The notes under the pieces were generated by a model that saw nothing but the letters and a program-made list of their open reading frames with translations, had not been told where the DNA came from and made no database searches. The position numbers were made by a program, and so were the translations under genes. Shown piece by piece: positions 1-8,827 of a stretch of DNA of 64,000 nucleotides (position 1 is its first letter; every line of letters starts with the position of its first letter). Source of the DNA: Eretmocerus hayati (taxonomy: Eukaryota; Arthropoda; Insecta; Hymenoptera; Aphelinidae); the NCBI GenBank assembly GCA_029851415.1, contig CM056743.1, positions 33,000,714 through 33,064,713 on the forward strand. The letters are read 5' to 3'.

Positions 1-2
1 GG

Positions 3-3000
3 ACGAAAGAAGCGTTGGAAACGAGAGCTGATCGATTGAGAAGGATTTTACTAATTTTGAAAAGATACCGGGTGGATCGAAGTAAAAAAAATATAATCTT
101 CTTTGAAGGTGAAACGGCATTCCAGAGACGCATTAGAACAGGGATAGTTGGAAACATTCATCATGTTGATCCCATTGAGTTCTTCGAAGAATCCAAAGAT
201 TGTATCATATCGTTCATTCAAGTCTGTCTCAAAGATCTCAATTCAATGAAAGCAAATCTGATCTTCACTGGATACTTCAATCTGAAAGGAGAAAAAACTG
301 AGATGAAATACTTCAAATCTCAGTACGAAATTATTCTCGTTTCCAATGATTTGAATAAATGGTATGAAGAGAACGTAAATGATCTCATTGATCAAATGGT
401 AGAATTTGAAGGTGTTGGAAGTGGTTGGAGTTTGGAAGAAATCATCTCACTGAAAGTGATTATTGCCAAATCAGATCTTCTGAATGGAGCCTCATATATC
501 AAACTACCTAAATTCATCAGTGACAAAAAAGCTGTCATAAATATCGAATGTTCAGAGCTTGAGAACGATTGTTTTGCAGTTTGCATCATGGCTCATCTTT
601 TTCCTCTTAAAAAAGGAAGTCCGAGACAGAACAAGCGTAATAGTTATATCGCATATGAAAAGAGTGGTGTTGAATTCGGAGATATTAATTTCCCTGTTAG
701 ATTGATTGATATACCTAGATTCGAAGCACTCAATGGTAATATATCAGTGAGTGTTTATCAAATATCGGAAGATAAAAAAATCTATCCTGTCTATAAAACA
801 TTAACAGAAAAAGCTCAGCATGTAGATCTACTTCTCCTGCACGATGGAGAGACATCCCATTATTGTTACATTCGGAACTTGTCTAGGCTGATTTCAAGCC
901 AAGTAAACCGTCACGAGCATGTGACATACACGTGTAAAACATGTTTCCATTGTTTCAATACACGGGAAAAATTGCAAAGACATAGTCAAGATTGTGGAAA
1001 GATTAACAACTGCCCTATAATCCTACCTGCTGAGGAAGATAAGATTTTAAAATTCAAAAACTATCATAAGAAAGAAGCTTTACCGTGTATTGTTTTCGCT
1101 GATATAGAATGTATTTTAAGACACTATAACTATGACGAGATCAATGATGATTTTTTTGAGTTGAATAACATCTACGAAGAAGATGATGATGACAGGAAAG
1201 ACAATGATAAACTCCAGAAAGAGGTTATCGATTCAGAAGATCCTGATTTGCAAAAGTCTAAACGTTTCAATTTCAAGAAATCAAAGCTCATTGAGAACAC
1301 CTTCCAACGTCACATACCATACAGTGTTGGACTTTATTATCATGACCGATACGAAGAAGAGAAATCTTACTACACATCTTTTCGTGGCAGAGATTGTACC
1401 ATGTCATTTGCACAAGAACTCAGAAAAATTGCTGAGAGAGTACAGTCAGTGAGTAGGAAATCAGAATTTCTATATGAACTCAGGATATAATCTCATGCAA
1501 GTTTTCATCTTACAGGAAATAGAAAATTTCCCACCTCTCGACATGAGTATTGAAGACGAAGAGAATTTCCAATCGTCAACAATGTGTCATATTTGTGAGG
1601 GGGATTTCGATGGAGATGAAACGAAAGTTCGCGATCATCTTCATAGAGCTGATGGACGATTCAGGGGGGCGGCTCATAATTCCTGTAATTTAAACTATAA
1701 GGAACAACACAATATCCCAGTTGTCCTACATAACCTCTCCCGATACGACGCTCACTTTCTTATAAATGAAATCGCGAATGGTTTCCCCGGAAATTTAAAA
1801 GTAATAGCACAGAATACAGAGACTTACCTCACTATTATTAAATATGTTGAAGGTACAAAGATCCGGTTCACTTTCATAGATTCTTTCAAGTTCCTCAGTT
1901 CTAGTCTTGACGTTCTTGCCTCATATCTACCTCTTGATTGTAAAAAGATAGTCAGGAAAAACTTTTCTGAGTTAATTCTTCAAGTGGGCGTCTCGGAATC
2001 AGTCGGTCTTGGATTGCTCACCAAGAAAGGCGTCTTCCCCTATGATTACGTTTGTAAATGGAGCAGGCTCAAAGAAAAACGCTTACCTCCAATAGAAGAT
2101 TTCTACAATGAACTCACAGACTCCAATATTAGTGAAGAGTCATACGAGCATGCGCGATTAGTATGGAGTACATTCAGGTGCAAAGATTTAGGAGATTACT
2201 CGGATTTGTATCTTAAAACAGATGTACTTTTGTTGGCAGATATTTTTGAGAATTTTCGTAATACTTGCTTACTCAGTTATTCTCTCGATCCAGCCCATTA
2301 TCTCACCTTACCTGGTTTCGCATGGGATGTAATGTTACATTATACCCAGGTGGAGTTAGAACTGCTTAATGATATCGACATGGTTCTTTTCGTTGAAAGA
2401 GGTATTCGTGGTGGATTTGTTCAATGCTCAAAGCACTATGCCGAAGCAAACAATAAATATATGGGTGAGAATTTTGATGAGTTGAAAGAAGATAAATATT
2501 TAATATATCTGGACATGAATAATTTATATGGAACCGCAATGTTATTGAAATTACCCCAGAAGAATTTCAAATGGGTGAGCGATTGTTCTTGTTTTGATGT
2601 CATGCAAATTGATGATAACTCATCAACTGGTTATATTCTTGAAGTTGATTTACAGTATCCGAAAGAATGTCACGATACTCATTCGGATTATCCGTTTTGT
2701 CCGGAACATTTACCATCGCCAATCACAAAAATTGGGAAACAGAAAAAATTATTGGGAACGTTATATGATAAGGAGAAATATGTTATACATTACAGATACC
2801 TGAAACAAGCCATTCGAAATGGTTTGCGATTAACTAGAATACATAGGATTTTACAGTTCCATCAAGATGATTGGATGAGAGGATATATAGAGTTAAATAC
2901 TCAATTGCGAACTAATGCATCCAATGATTCAGAACGGAATCTCTATAAATTAATGAACAACGCAGTATTTGGTAAATCGATCGAGAGTTTGAGGAAACGT

Positions 3001-3753
3001 AGAGACATAAAAATACTGCGTAGATGGGATGGGCGGTTTGGAGTCAATAGCTACATCTCCAATCCCAATTTCAAACGAATGGTGATCTTTAATCCCAATC
3101 TAGTTTCTGTTGAGATGAATCGAACAGAAATCACATATGATAAACCACTTTACGTTGGTATGAGTATTCTCGACCTATCAAAAATGTTGATGTATGCCTT
3201 CCATTACGATTACATAAAGAAAAAAGGATTCAAACGATGCGATCTTCTTTATACAGATACTGATAGTCTAATATATGAAATTCACTGTAATGATTTATAC
3301 AAAGAAGTGATAAGAAGAGATTGCAAGACGGTGTTCGATACCTCGAACTATGATTCAAATAATCCATTCGCAATGCCATTGGTTAATCGTAAACAATTAG
3401 GATACTTTACAGATGAATTGGGAGGTAAAATACTGCAGAAATTCATTGGTATAGGAGCAAAAATGTATGCTCTCATCGTGAATCAGGATGATGATGAAGT
3501 AGAGAAAAAAATTGCGAAAGGGGTATCGCGGAATGTTTTGAGGAACGTGATCACTTTTAATGACTATTATAAGTGTCTGTTTGAAGGACAGACCTTGCGA
3601 TGCGAACAAAAGTCAATTAGGAATAAGTCTCACTGTATCTTTACTACTAGAGAAAATAAGATAGCTCTTCGACGAAATGATGATAAGAGATGGTGTCATG
3701 ATGATCATATACATACCCTTCCATGGGGTCATTATAAACTTGAAGAAAATTAA
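3..3753 (+). CDS. Protein-primed family B DNA polymerase of a virus-like element (5'-partial)
   Basis: Replicative DNA polymerase of the protein-primed B family (DNA_pol_B_2 type, as in Polintons, adintoviruses and bidnaviruses). The frame is open to the window edge, so the true N-terminus lies outside. Seen in order: a C2H2-type finger (933-995), ExoI DIE (1101-1109), a Cys/His HNH-like zinc motif (about 1585-1690), ExoII YDAHF (1744-1758), an ExoIII-like YLKTD, polymerase motif A DMNNLYG (2512-2532), motif B KLMNNAVFGK (2947-2976) and motif C TDTDS (3253-3267). All catalytic motifs look intact. The reading frame changes between 1448 and 1516. The break coincides with a GT-AG segment of 67 nt (1449-1515) whose removal would keep phase, so an intron is more likely than a mutation. 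The next + strand gene starts 102 nt downstream. Polymerase identity is secure; the exact virus family is not. Confidence 0.93.
1449..1515 (+). other. Candidate 67-nt intron in the viral polymerase
   Basis: It starts with GTGAGTAG and ends TTCATCTTACAG, a good donor and a good acceptor with a short pyrimidine tract. It contains an in-frame stop (1488-1490). Its length (67, not a multiple of 3) matches exactly the shift between the upstream and downstream reading frames, in phase 0. This supports nuclear transcription and splicing of the element. A chance frameshift remains possible. Confidence 0.7.
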
Positions 3754-3855
3754 AAATGTTCCAACCAAGGATATCATTCTTAATGTAATATTCTATACCT
3801 CACTCTCATTTTTATCAGTTATAGATTCTCTCTATCGTCGATACAAATTACAACA

Positions 3856-4448
3856 ATGTTTGCGGATATTAATGGAGTAACGCCTTATCCCGAAACAAGA
3901 AAAGTTTCGGAACTGGAAGTTGATCATCCCTATAGGGTAAAAGGAGGAAACTTGATCAAGACTAAGTTTGGGATGAAGATCGTTCTCGAATTGAAAGGAG
4001 ACGATGGGAAGGAGTTTACTATTTACATTCCTAAAGCGCTCAACGATGTTATATTGAAAAATAGTAACCACTGGTTGGATATTTTCAATAAGGGAGGAAC
4101 CTTAGTTACTCACGTAGGAAATACAAAATTGAAATTTGAAGCTGGTTTGACGAAAAAGCCAGCACCTGTAAAAAGAAATAAGAGGAAGATTGCGAAAATA
4201 ATTGAAAGTGATGATGAGGTTGAAATCAAGAAAGGAGGGTAAGTCAAATCATCCCTTGAGAAAATTAGACCCTGATATTCTCAACTCATGATGTTTTATT
4301 TATTAGGAAGAAGAAAACTCCACCCAAGAAAATCAGTAAGAAGATTGCAAAGAATAAATTCATAGATCTTGAAGCGAAAGAAGCTGAAAAAGATGAATCT
4401 GAAGTGGAAAAGGATGATAGCGGAAGTGATCTTGAATTGAGCGACTAA
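3856..4448 (+). CDS. Small basic/acidic-tailed protein, OB-fold (ssDNA-binding)-like, two exons
   Basis: Starts at ATG 3856. Exon 1 is 3856-4238; a 68-nt GTAAGT...TTATTAG segment (4239-4306) then interrupts it, and exon 2 runs 4307-4448, giving about 174 aa. The first ~95 residues resemble small insect-element proteins with a pattern of 'L.V...Y.V......T.FG..I...L', which I take to be an OB-fold-like nucleic-acid-binding domain. The C-terminus is Lys-rich and then strongly acidic (Glu/Asp), as in many viral ssDNA-binding proteins. Its position directly after the polymerase fits a replication accessory role. That role is inferred: no catalytic motif is seen. Without splicing the protein would stop after 128 residues, just past the donor. 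An initiator-like TCAGT lies at 3815-3819, 37 nt before the start codon. Confidence 0.6.
4239..4306 (+). other. Candidate 68-nt intron
   Basis: Begins GTAAGTC and ends TTTATTTATTAG. The donor cuts after the second base of a Gly codon, and the reading frame continues for 47 codons in a Lys- then Asp/Glu-rich tail ending at TAA 4446-4448. It is almost the same length as the polymerase intron. Confidence 0.65.
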
Positions 4449-4677
4449 ATTCAGTTCAAACTCAAAATTTCCAGATCAATTGTCCACTACCAATAATCAT
4501 ATATGACACTTCTACTTACAGTAAATCTGTAGATACCCACACACTTTTTACGCGCACTCACACTTAATACATGTAGACCCTCATACACACTTTTCTATAT
4601 TCTTATATACATATATCTTTACATGTATCCATATATCTCTACATGGATTCGTATATCTTGATATATTGACTTTATTC

Positions 4678-4683
4678 AATAAA
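4678..4683 (+). promoter_or_regulatory. Poly(A) signal AATAAA
   Basis: Canonical hexamer 230 nt after the stop of the 3856-4448 gene. It follows an AT-rich stretch with repeated ACATGTATCC/ATATATCTCT-like words (4612-4665). It probably ends the polymerase/OB-fold transcript or transcripts. Confidence 0.5.
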
Positions 4684-4811
4684 GTTGTCGAAGCACGATA
4701 CTAGAATGTCTCTTCTCGTATCCTAACCCGCCTATTATTACTCCATATTTAGAGTTGATGTGTTCTTCATTTCTCCATTCTTGTAGGTGATAACCAGTTG
4801 TCCACAAAGAG

Positions 4812-5255
4812 ATGGCATTACTCAAGGAGAGAAACCCGTTTCAGGATATTGGACTCAGTAAGGATGAAAATCATACCCGACAAACTCGTTTAGAGACAGT
4901 TTTCAATTACATGTTACGCTTCCGCCGTAGGAGGCAATACCCAGTTAGAATCCTTTCACCAGTGTTGATGAGAGTTCAATTCTATGCTTTCAGTATTTTG
5001 TGTTGGCCGGATCATTACAGGCTTTGTGAATTTATTCCTAACAAATCTCTCAATGAACTACACATGAAATACCCAAAGGATCGACGGGGGAAGGAAGCTC
5101 AATCATTTCGCGGAGCATATTATGACCTACGAGTATGTTGTAGGAAGAGACCTAGATTCATCGTTCTCTTCATTGATGGAGACGGTATACATGTAGTATG
5201 TAATATACTCATGGAGTGTTACGAGAAAATACGAGGATGGAGATTTCATTATTAA
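4812..5255 (+). CDS. Orphan viral-element protein, 147 aa
   Basis: Open frame from ATG 4812 to TAA 5253-5255. I do not recognise it. The protein is basic, with an Arg cluster (RFRRRRQYP near residue 37) and several Cys/Trp residues (SILCWPDHY, LRVCCRKRPR). It has a hydrophobic beta-like stretch RFIVLFIDGDGIHVVC near the C-terminus and no signal peptide or membrane helix. It lies on the same strand as its neighbours, between the poly(A) signal at 4678 and the first ribozyme. Its length and composition make chance unlikely, but no homology supports it. Confidence 0.5.
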   Translation: MALLKERNPFQDIGLSKDENHTRQTRLETVFNYMLRFRRRRQYPVRILSPVLMRVQFYAFSILCWPDHYRLCEFIPNKSLNELHMKYPKDRRGKEAQSFRGAYYDLRVCCRKRPRFIVLFIDGDGIHVVCNILMECYEKIRGWRFHY

Positions 5256-5326
5256 ACCCATGAAACATTTCGAGTAGAAGATAGACTAACTACCTGACTG
5301 ATTGACTGACTGACGGACGCGGACAT

Positions 5327-5385
5327 GGGGTACAAAATCCGACCGACACCTCCTCGTGGTGTACCCTGGTTAATACCAACGTCGG
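5327..5385 (+). ncRNA. HDV-like self-cleaving ribozyme, copy 1
   Basis: The 59 nt fold as an HDV double pseudoknot. P1 pairs GGGGUAC (5327-5333) with GUACCCU (5361-5367), including the G·U wobble typical of the cleavage site. P2 pairs CCGAC (5343-5347) with GUCGG (5381-5385). P3 is ACC/GGU (5348-5350, 5358-5360). L3 is UCCUCGU (5351-5357), the same hexamer core as HDV. GG at 5368-5369 can form P1.1 with the CC of L3. J4/2 is CCAA (5376-5379), fitting the CNRA catalytic motif with C5376 as the general-acid cytosine. P4 is nearly absent. Predicted cleavage is 5' of G5327. Sense orientation to the viral genes. Confidence 0.8.
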
Positions 5386-5643
5386 CGGTGACCTTAGTAA
5401 TAAGCTAGGATAATCAAATGATCATTGTGATGATATATTTTAGTCTTAATAATGAGAATAACTATTCTGATGATGATTGAATGTATGATGAAACATCCAC
5501 TAAGTGGATTTAGTGATAAACTGATCACCTATTTTTGATTCGACTTCTTCGCTACATCTTCTCATCTGGAAAATCTGTTTTCAATGTTCACAGGTAACTC
5601 TGGGGATCATACACTGATGCTGTTGTAGGAGAGCCATGGTGAT

Positions 5644-5702
5644 GGGGTATAAAATCCGACCGACACCTCCTCGTGGTATACCCTGGTTAACACCAACGTC
5701 GG
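5644..5702 (+). ncRNA. HDV-like self-cleaving ribozyme, copy 2 (compensatory change)
   Basis: Same layout as copy 1, 317 nt downstream. The last P1 pair changes from C-G to U-A: GGGGUAU (5644-5650) pairs with AUACCCU. This is a covariation that keeps the helix and argues for selection on the RNA fold. L3, P3, P2, the GG of P1.1 and the CCAA catalytic strand are unchanged. The only other change in the core is U to C in the short P4 loop. Predicted cleavage is 5' of G5644. Confidence 0.8.
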
Positions 5703-5884
5703 CGGTATCTTTATGCTAGTTCATCTTATTCTAATACACTCTTCTGGATGTTCACAGGTAACAAGGAGGAATCATTTCATGTGAGGCAGAAGCTATCTCA
5801 ATTCACGAATATGGTAAGCATGATTAATATCATACATCTCTAACGCTTCAAGCATGTTAAGAAATAAGGGTAATGGTGATGGTT

Positions 5885-5943
5885 GGGGTACAAAATCCGA
5901 CCGACACCTCCTCGTGGTGTACCCTGGTTAATACCAACGTCGG
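5885..5943 (+). ncRNA. HDV-like self-cleaving ribozyme, copy 3
   Basis: Identical in its 59-nt core to copy 1 and 241 nt after copy 2. P1 is GGGGUAC/GUACCCU, L3 UCCUCGU, P1.1 GG, J4/2 CCAA and P2 CCGAC/GUCGG. Identity continues about 5 nt past P2 (CGGT), while flanks diverge completely, so conservation stops at the ribozyme edge. Predicted cleavage is 5' of G5885. Confidence 0.8.
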
Positions 5944-6278
5944 CGGTATCTATATCAATACTTTTTCTAATGAATATTTCCTCATGTTCACAGGTAGCAC
6001 GAGTTGGAGGATATCAACATATCCAATTGTGAGACATTATACACGAATTGTAAGGTTGAATTTAGAAGAAGTAGATACGACAGAGATCAAGCAACATGCT
6101 CCTAAAATTGGTAACTCGAGCGGCGGCGGTGGCGGTGAATGGTTTCAGGGGAACTGAGATTTCGGGTGGTCGCTCACCCAGGTCTCTCGGCTCTCCTAAT
6201 ACCATACTCCAAATCCGCGTCGCAGAAATGTCGCAGAAATCTGCGTCGCTGTCGCAGAACCGGCATTGCCTATCTACT

Positions 6279-6464
6279 GGTATACGTCTATCCCGCGCGG
6301 TATTTGTACGGTATACGTCTATCCCGCGCGGTATTCGTGCGGTATACGTCTATCCCGCGCGGTATTCGTACGGTATACGTCTATCCCGCGCGGTATTCGT
6401 ACGGTATACGTCTATCCCGCGCGGTATTCGTGCGGTATACGTCTATCCCGCGCGGTATTCGTGC
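6279..6464 (+). repeat. 31-bp tandem array, left (6 copies)
   Basis: Six nearly identical 31-bp units starting GGTATACGTCTATCCC, differing mainly at one G/A position near the end. It lies about 70 bp upstream of the TATA box of the 6595 gene. The same unit recurs in opposite orientation at 8828-9090. It is open in all three + strand frames only because the unit lacks stops and 31 is not a multiple of 3. It is probably a regulatory or origin-like repeat, comparable in layout to viral homologous regions. Confidence 0.9.
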
Positions 6465-6534
6465 GGTCTCATGTCCGGTCTTCGTGCTGTATAAAAACTC
6501 TTTTTCAGACTCTCTGCGTGGTCCGCGCTCTGGC

Positions 6535-6568
6535 TATAAAATGGGCACTTCTCACAGGGCATCCCAGT
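6535..6568 (+). promoter_or_regulatory. Core promoter (TATA + initiator) of the 6595 gene
   Basis: TATAAAA at 6535-6541 and CAGT at 6565-6568 are 31 nt apart start to start, which is canonical for arthropod promoters. A second TATAAAA lies at 6490-6496 with TCAGA near 6515. With the 6566 start site, the first ATG in the message is 6595, which fixes the CDS start. Confidence 0.6.
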
Positions 6569-6594
6569 CCGGAACTTTGCATCAAACTGTAGAC

Positions 6595-7425
6595 ATGGAG
6601 GACTTTCTCAATCAAAGAGATACATTAGTCAAGCTCATGAGAGCTAGAAAGGCTCTGAAACGCAAGTATGCGTTGGTAAAACGACAACAAGCTGAGTTTG
6701 AAAAGAACATGAGAGACACATTCAAACCTATCACAGATCCGCTAGAGAAAATTCTAGCCTACCAAGAGACAACCCAAAAGAGGGAATCAGGCGAAACCGT
6801 TAGAGAATCACCTAAAATCGATGAGACCATGATGAATGACACCATTTCAGACGAGAGTCAATCGGCTACCTCATTCGAAACAGCTGACGATGAAGTCAGC
6901 GAGCCTGAGGACTACTTGGCAAGCCTTAGAAGAGACGATATGAATCTGGATAAATTGTACGGAGTCAGAAAAAATGGTAACTTCCTGGGAATCGGTAAAT
7001 CACGAGTACAACTTATGAACGACCACATCTTAGTTGATAATCAGCGATTCCCAAACACCACTGGTCTACTAGAGTTGATCTTCAAAAGAGTTCCAAATGA
7101 GAAAGTGATAACTGAAGAAGACATTGTGAATTACCAGAAAATTTTGAACGTATCACATGTTCATCGAAAGAGATTTCTTCATGATGGTGAACTCCGCAGA
7201 AGCAAGAGTCGAAAATTCAAGAACATCATCGAACCGCTATTTGGTCCGAGAAAAATTGGTGGATCACTCGCAAGTAGGACTACGGAGATATACTGGGATA
7301 ACCCTAACCAATTAGTTAGAAAACTTCAGATTCTAATGAATGATAGAGGTGCTGGGAATCAAGATCATGATGATGAGATAAGAGCTATCTTGGAATCCTT
7401 ACACATGGCTGGTTATATCTATTGA
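6595..7425 (+). CDS. DUF8207-like protein of insect viral elements, 276 aa
   Basis: Start chosen at ATG 6595, after the TATA/initiator at 6535-6568; an earlier in-frame ATG at 6541 overlaps the TATA box. Residues ~8-55 are a basic coiled-coil-like region (RARKALKRKYALVKRQQ) ending in a 'F.PI..PL..I' motif. Next is an acidic Ser/Thr linker (~65-105). The C-terminal half has 'GLLELIF...P', 'DIVNYQKIL' and a final 'YWDNPNQLV' block. This layout matches a widespread insect-element family that I recall as DUF8207. Its function is unknown; a structural or DNA-associated role is only a guess. The upstream open frame back to 6139 runs through the 31-bp array and is not coding. The FLYWCH gene follows on the same strand. 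Confidence 0.75.
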   Translation: MEDFLNQRDTLVKLMRARKALKRKYALVKRQQAEFEKNMRDTFKPITDPLEKILAYQETTQKRESGETVRESPKIDETMMNDTISDESQSATSFETADDEVSEPEDYLASLRRDDMNLDKLYGVRKNGNFLGIGKSRVQLMNDHILVDNQRFPNTTGLLELIFKRVPNEKVITEEDIVNYQKILNVSHVHRKRFLHDGELRRSKSRKFKNIIEPLFGPRKIGGSLASRTTEIYWDNPNQLVRKLQILMNDRGAGNQDHDDEIRAILESLHMAGYIY

Positions 7426-7451
7426 CCCTTGAGTTCGTGAAGGAGACTGAC

Positions 7452-7459
7452 TATAAATA
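7452..7459 (+). promoter_or_regulatory. TATA box of the FLYWCH gene
   Basis: TATAAATA, 60 nt before ATG 7512 and 27 nt after the stop of the preceding gene. The expected start site is near 7481-7484 (ACACT). This suggests a promoter of its own rather than a shared message. Confidence 0.5.
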
Positions 7460-7511
7460 CAGACGATAATGATGACAGAGACACTATTCCTTGAACATCA
7501 AACCAGTCAAC

Positions 7512-8771
7512 ATGGGTGAAAATTTTGAGGAAGCCTTGGAGCGAGCTGCTATGGCAGTAAAGAAGAAACTGGAGCTCCTGCGTGAGCAGTCTTCACACGG
7601 AGGGAACCTAGAGACAGATCAAGAGTTGCAGAGAAATCAGGACGGTTCTCGAAGAGAAAACTTGGAGGTGTACGGATCAAATACATCAGAAGAAACTGCT
7701 CCTCCTAGTTCATTGAATGGGTCGATGAAATTTATCAGAAACCGTCTTGGTAAGGAACAACTCGTTGTAGATGGCAAACATTTTATCCGAGAGAAAACCA
7801 ATCGTAACGGTACAGTGCGGTGGAAGTGCGTCGATTACTATAAAACCAATCGGTGCCCGAGTACAGCACTTACTCATGGAATGAATTTAGTCAGTATTAG
7901 TAATCCTCACAATCATCCCGTGGCTCCTTCGATGCAGCCTTGTATCAGAAGTCATCCATCCTTGGATGAAAACCATGGTGATCTGGGAGATAATGACAGA
8001 GAGCGGACAAATCATAGTGATTCAGTGAAACAGAGAGCAATTCAGGGTAACATTATTATTCCTCCAACCAGTAAGCAGAATTCTATTCCAAACAAGGAAA
8101 CTAGTGGGGAACCAACATTCAGCAGTCCCCGGTTTCATGCACGAAGTGACAGTTCGAGAGCTCCAGAAGCTGATTTTGAGTCTGGATCATGTCACAGAGA
8201 GAGATCTGTTGATTCGGGATCATCTGATTCATATCACAGCAATGCATCATTTGGTTCAAATTCATACCACAGCAGTCGATCATTCGATCCGGATATTGAC
8301 TCAGGATCATGTGATAGCAATGCATCATTTGAGTCAAACTCACATCTGTCATCCTACTCAGATATCGACTCAGAATCAAGTAACAGTAATCCGTACAATA
8401 CTGTTCACAATGCTTCTACTCAGGAACTGGTGGAACAGTCTTACGATAATGGAGGACTGGACTTTGACAGATGCTCGACGAATGATTATGAAAGGGGGAG
8501 ATCTGCAAGACTTGGATTGCCTCCTCCTACATTATTGGGATTCCCATTGCCTCAGGCAGATGCGTGGGAAACTTCGCACTACAATGATCGCTCGGATGAG
8601 AGAGATGAGAGGCCTAGGGAATCATGGGATGAAGTTGCCCGTCGAACATTCGGACGATTGGGACTGCCATCGTACGAGACCTTACCCAGAACGATCAAGT
8701 ATGTGCGAGGAATCAAGAAGAGGGCTTACGCCGGAAAATACTATTGGTCCAAATATGATTCTGGGAGATGA
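7512..8771 (+). CDS. FLYWCH zinc-finger protein with Ser/Asp repeat region, 419 aa
   Basis: Start at ATG 7512 (MGENFEEAL), 60 nt after a TATA box. Residues ~75-135 form a FLYWCH finger: a 'GKHF..EK' strand, then W-x-C, a second Cys (NRCPS) and a final HNH, with all four zinc ligands present. FLYWCH domains bind DNA or protein in insect regulators and MULE-type transposases. No transposase domain follows here. Residues ~205-300 are Ser/Asp/His-rich with imperfect repeats of DSGS.DSNASF type and are probably disordered. The C-terminus (about the last 65 residues) is basic/aromatic and again ordered-looking. The gene sits between the two opposed 31-bp arrays together with the DUF8207-like gene. 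It could be a host gene captured as a viral regulator; that is inference. Confidence 0.7.
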   Translation: MGENFEEALERAAMAVKKKLELLREQSSHGGNLETDQELQRNQDGSRRENLEVYGSNTSEETAPPSSLNGSMKFIRNRLGKEQLVVDGKHFIREKTNRNGTVRWKCVDYYKTNRCPSTALTHGMNLVSISNPHNHPVAPSMQPCIRSHPSLDENHGDLGDNDRERTNHSDSVKQRAIQGNIIIPPTSKQNSIPNKETSGEPTFSSPRFHARSDSSRAPEADFESGSCHRERSVDSGSSDSYHSNASFGSNSYHSSRSFDPDIDSGSCDSNASFESNSHLSSYSDIDSESSNSNPYNTVHNASTQELVEQSYDNGGLDFDRCSTNDYERGRSARLGLPPPTLLGFPLPQADAWETSHYNDRSDERDERPRESWDEVARRTFGRLGLPSYETLPRTIKYVRGIKKRAYAGKYYWSKYDSGR

Positions 8772-8827
8772 TTCAGAGCCTGGATATGAGCTAAGAAGAG
8801 CCCGGTGCCGCAAGACCACATGAGACC

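Larger units (their letters stand above)
5386..6160 (+). other. Inter-ribozyme segment with repeated splice-acceptor-like sites
   Basis: Each ribozyme is followed by the same TGTTCACAG|GTA string, ending near 5594, 5758 and 5994, like a 3' splice site. A donor-like GGTAAGC lies at about 5813. A frame ending at TGA 6155-6157 is open across the last segment (5873-6157) and ends in a Gly run (SSGGGGG), but I see no convincing protein. The ribozymes may therefore sit in introns or a 5' leader. No stable gene model can be built here. Confidence 0.35.

Noticed and set aside
1183..3880. Additional short frames overlapping the polymerase
   Set aside because: Shadows in other frames; the polymerase motifs cover the region.
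5327..5943. Hammerhead or twister ribozymes, or a protein-coding repeat, as explanation for the triplicated 59-nt unit
   Set aside because: No CUGAUGA/GAAA core; spacing of copies (317 and 241) does not keep one reading frame; the HDV fold explains every conserved segment.
6139..6594. Open frame upstream of the DUF8207-like gene running through the 31-bp array
   Set aside because: The array lacks stops in several frames because its unit does; the TATA/initiator at 6535-6568 lies inside this stretch, so it is promoter DNA, not coding.
8104..8823. Second + frame and minus frame overlapping the FLYWCH gene
   Set aside because: Shadow frames created by the biased Ser/Asp-repeat codons.
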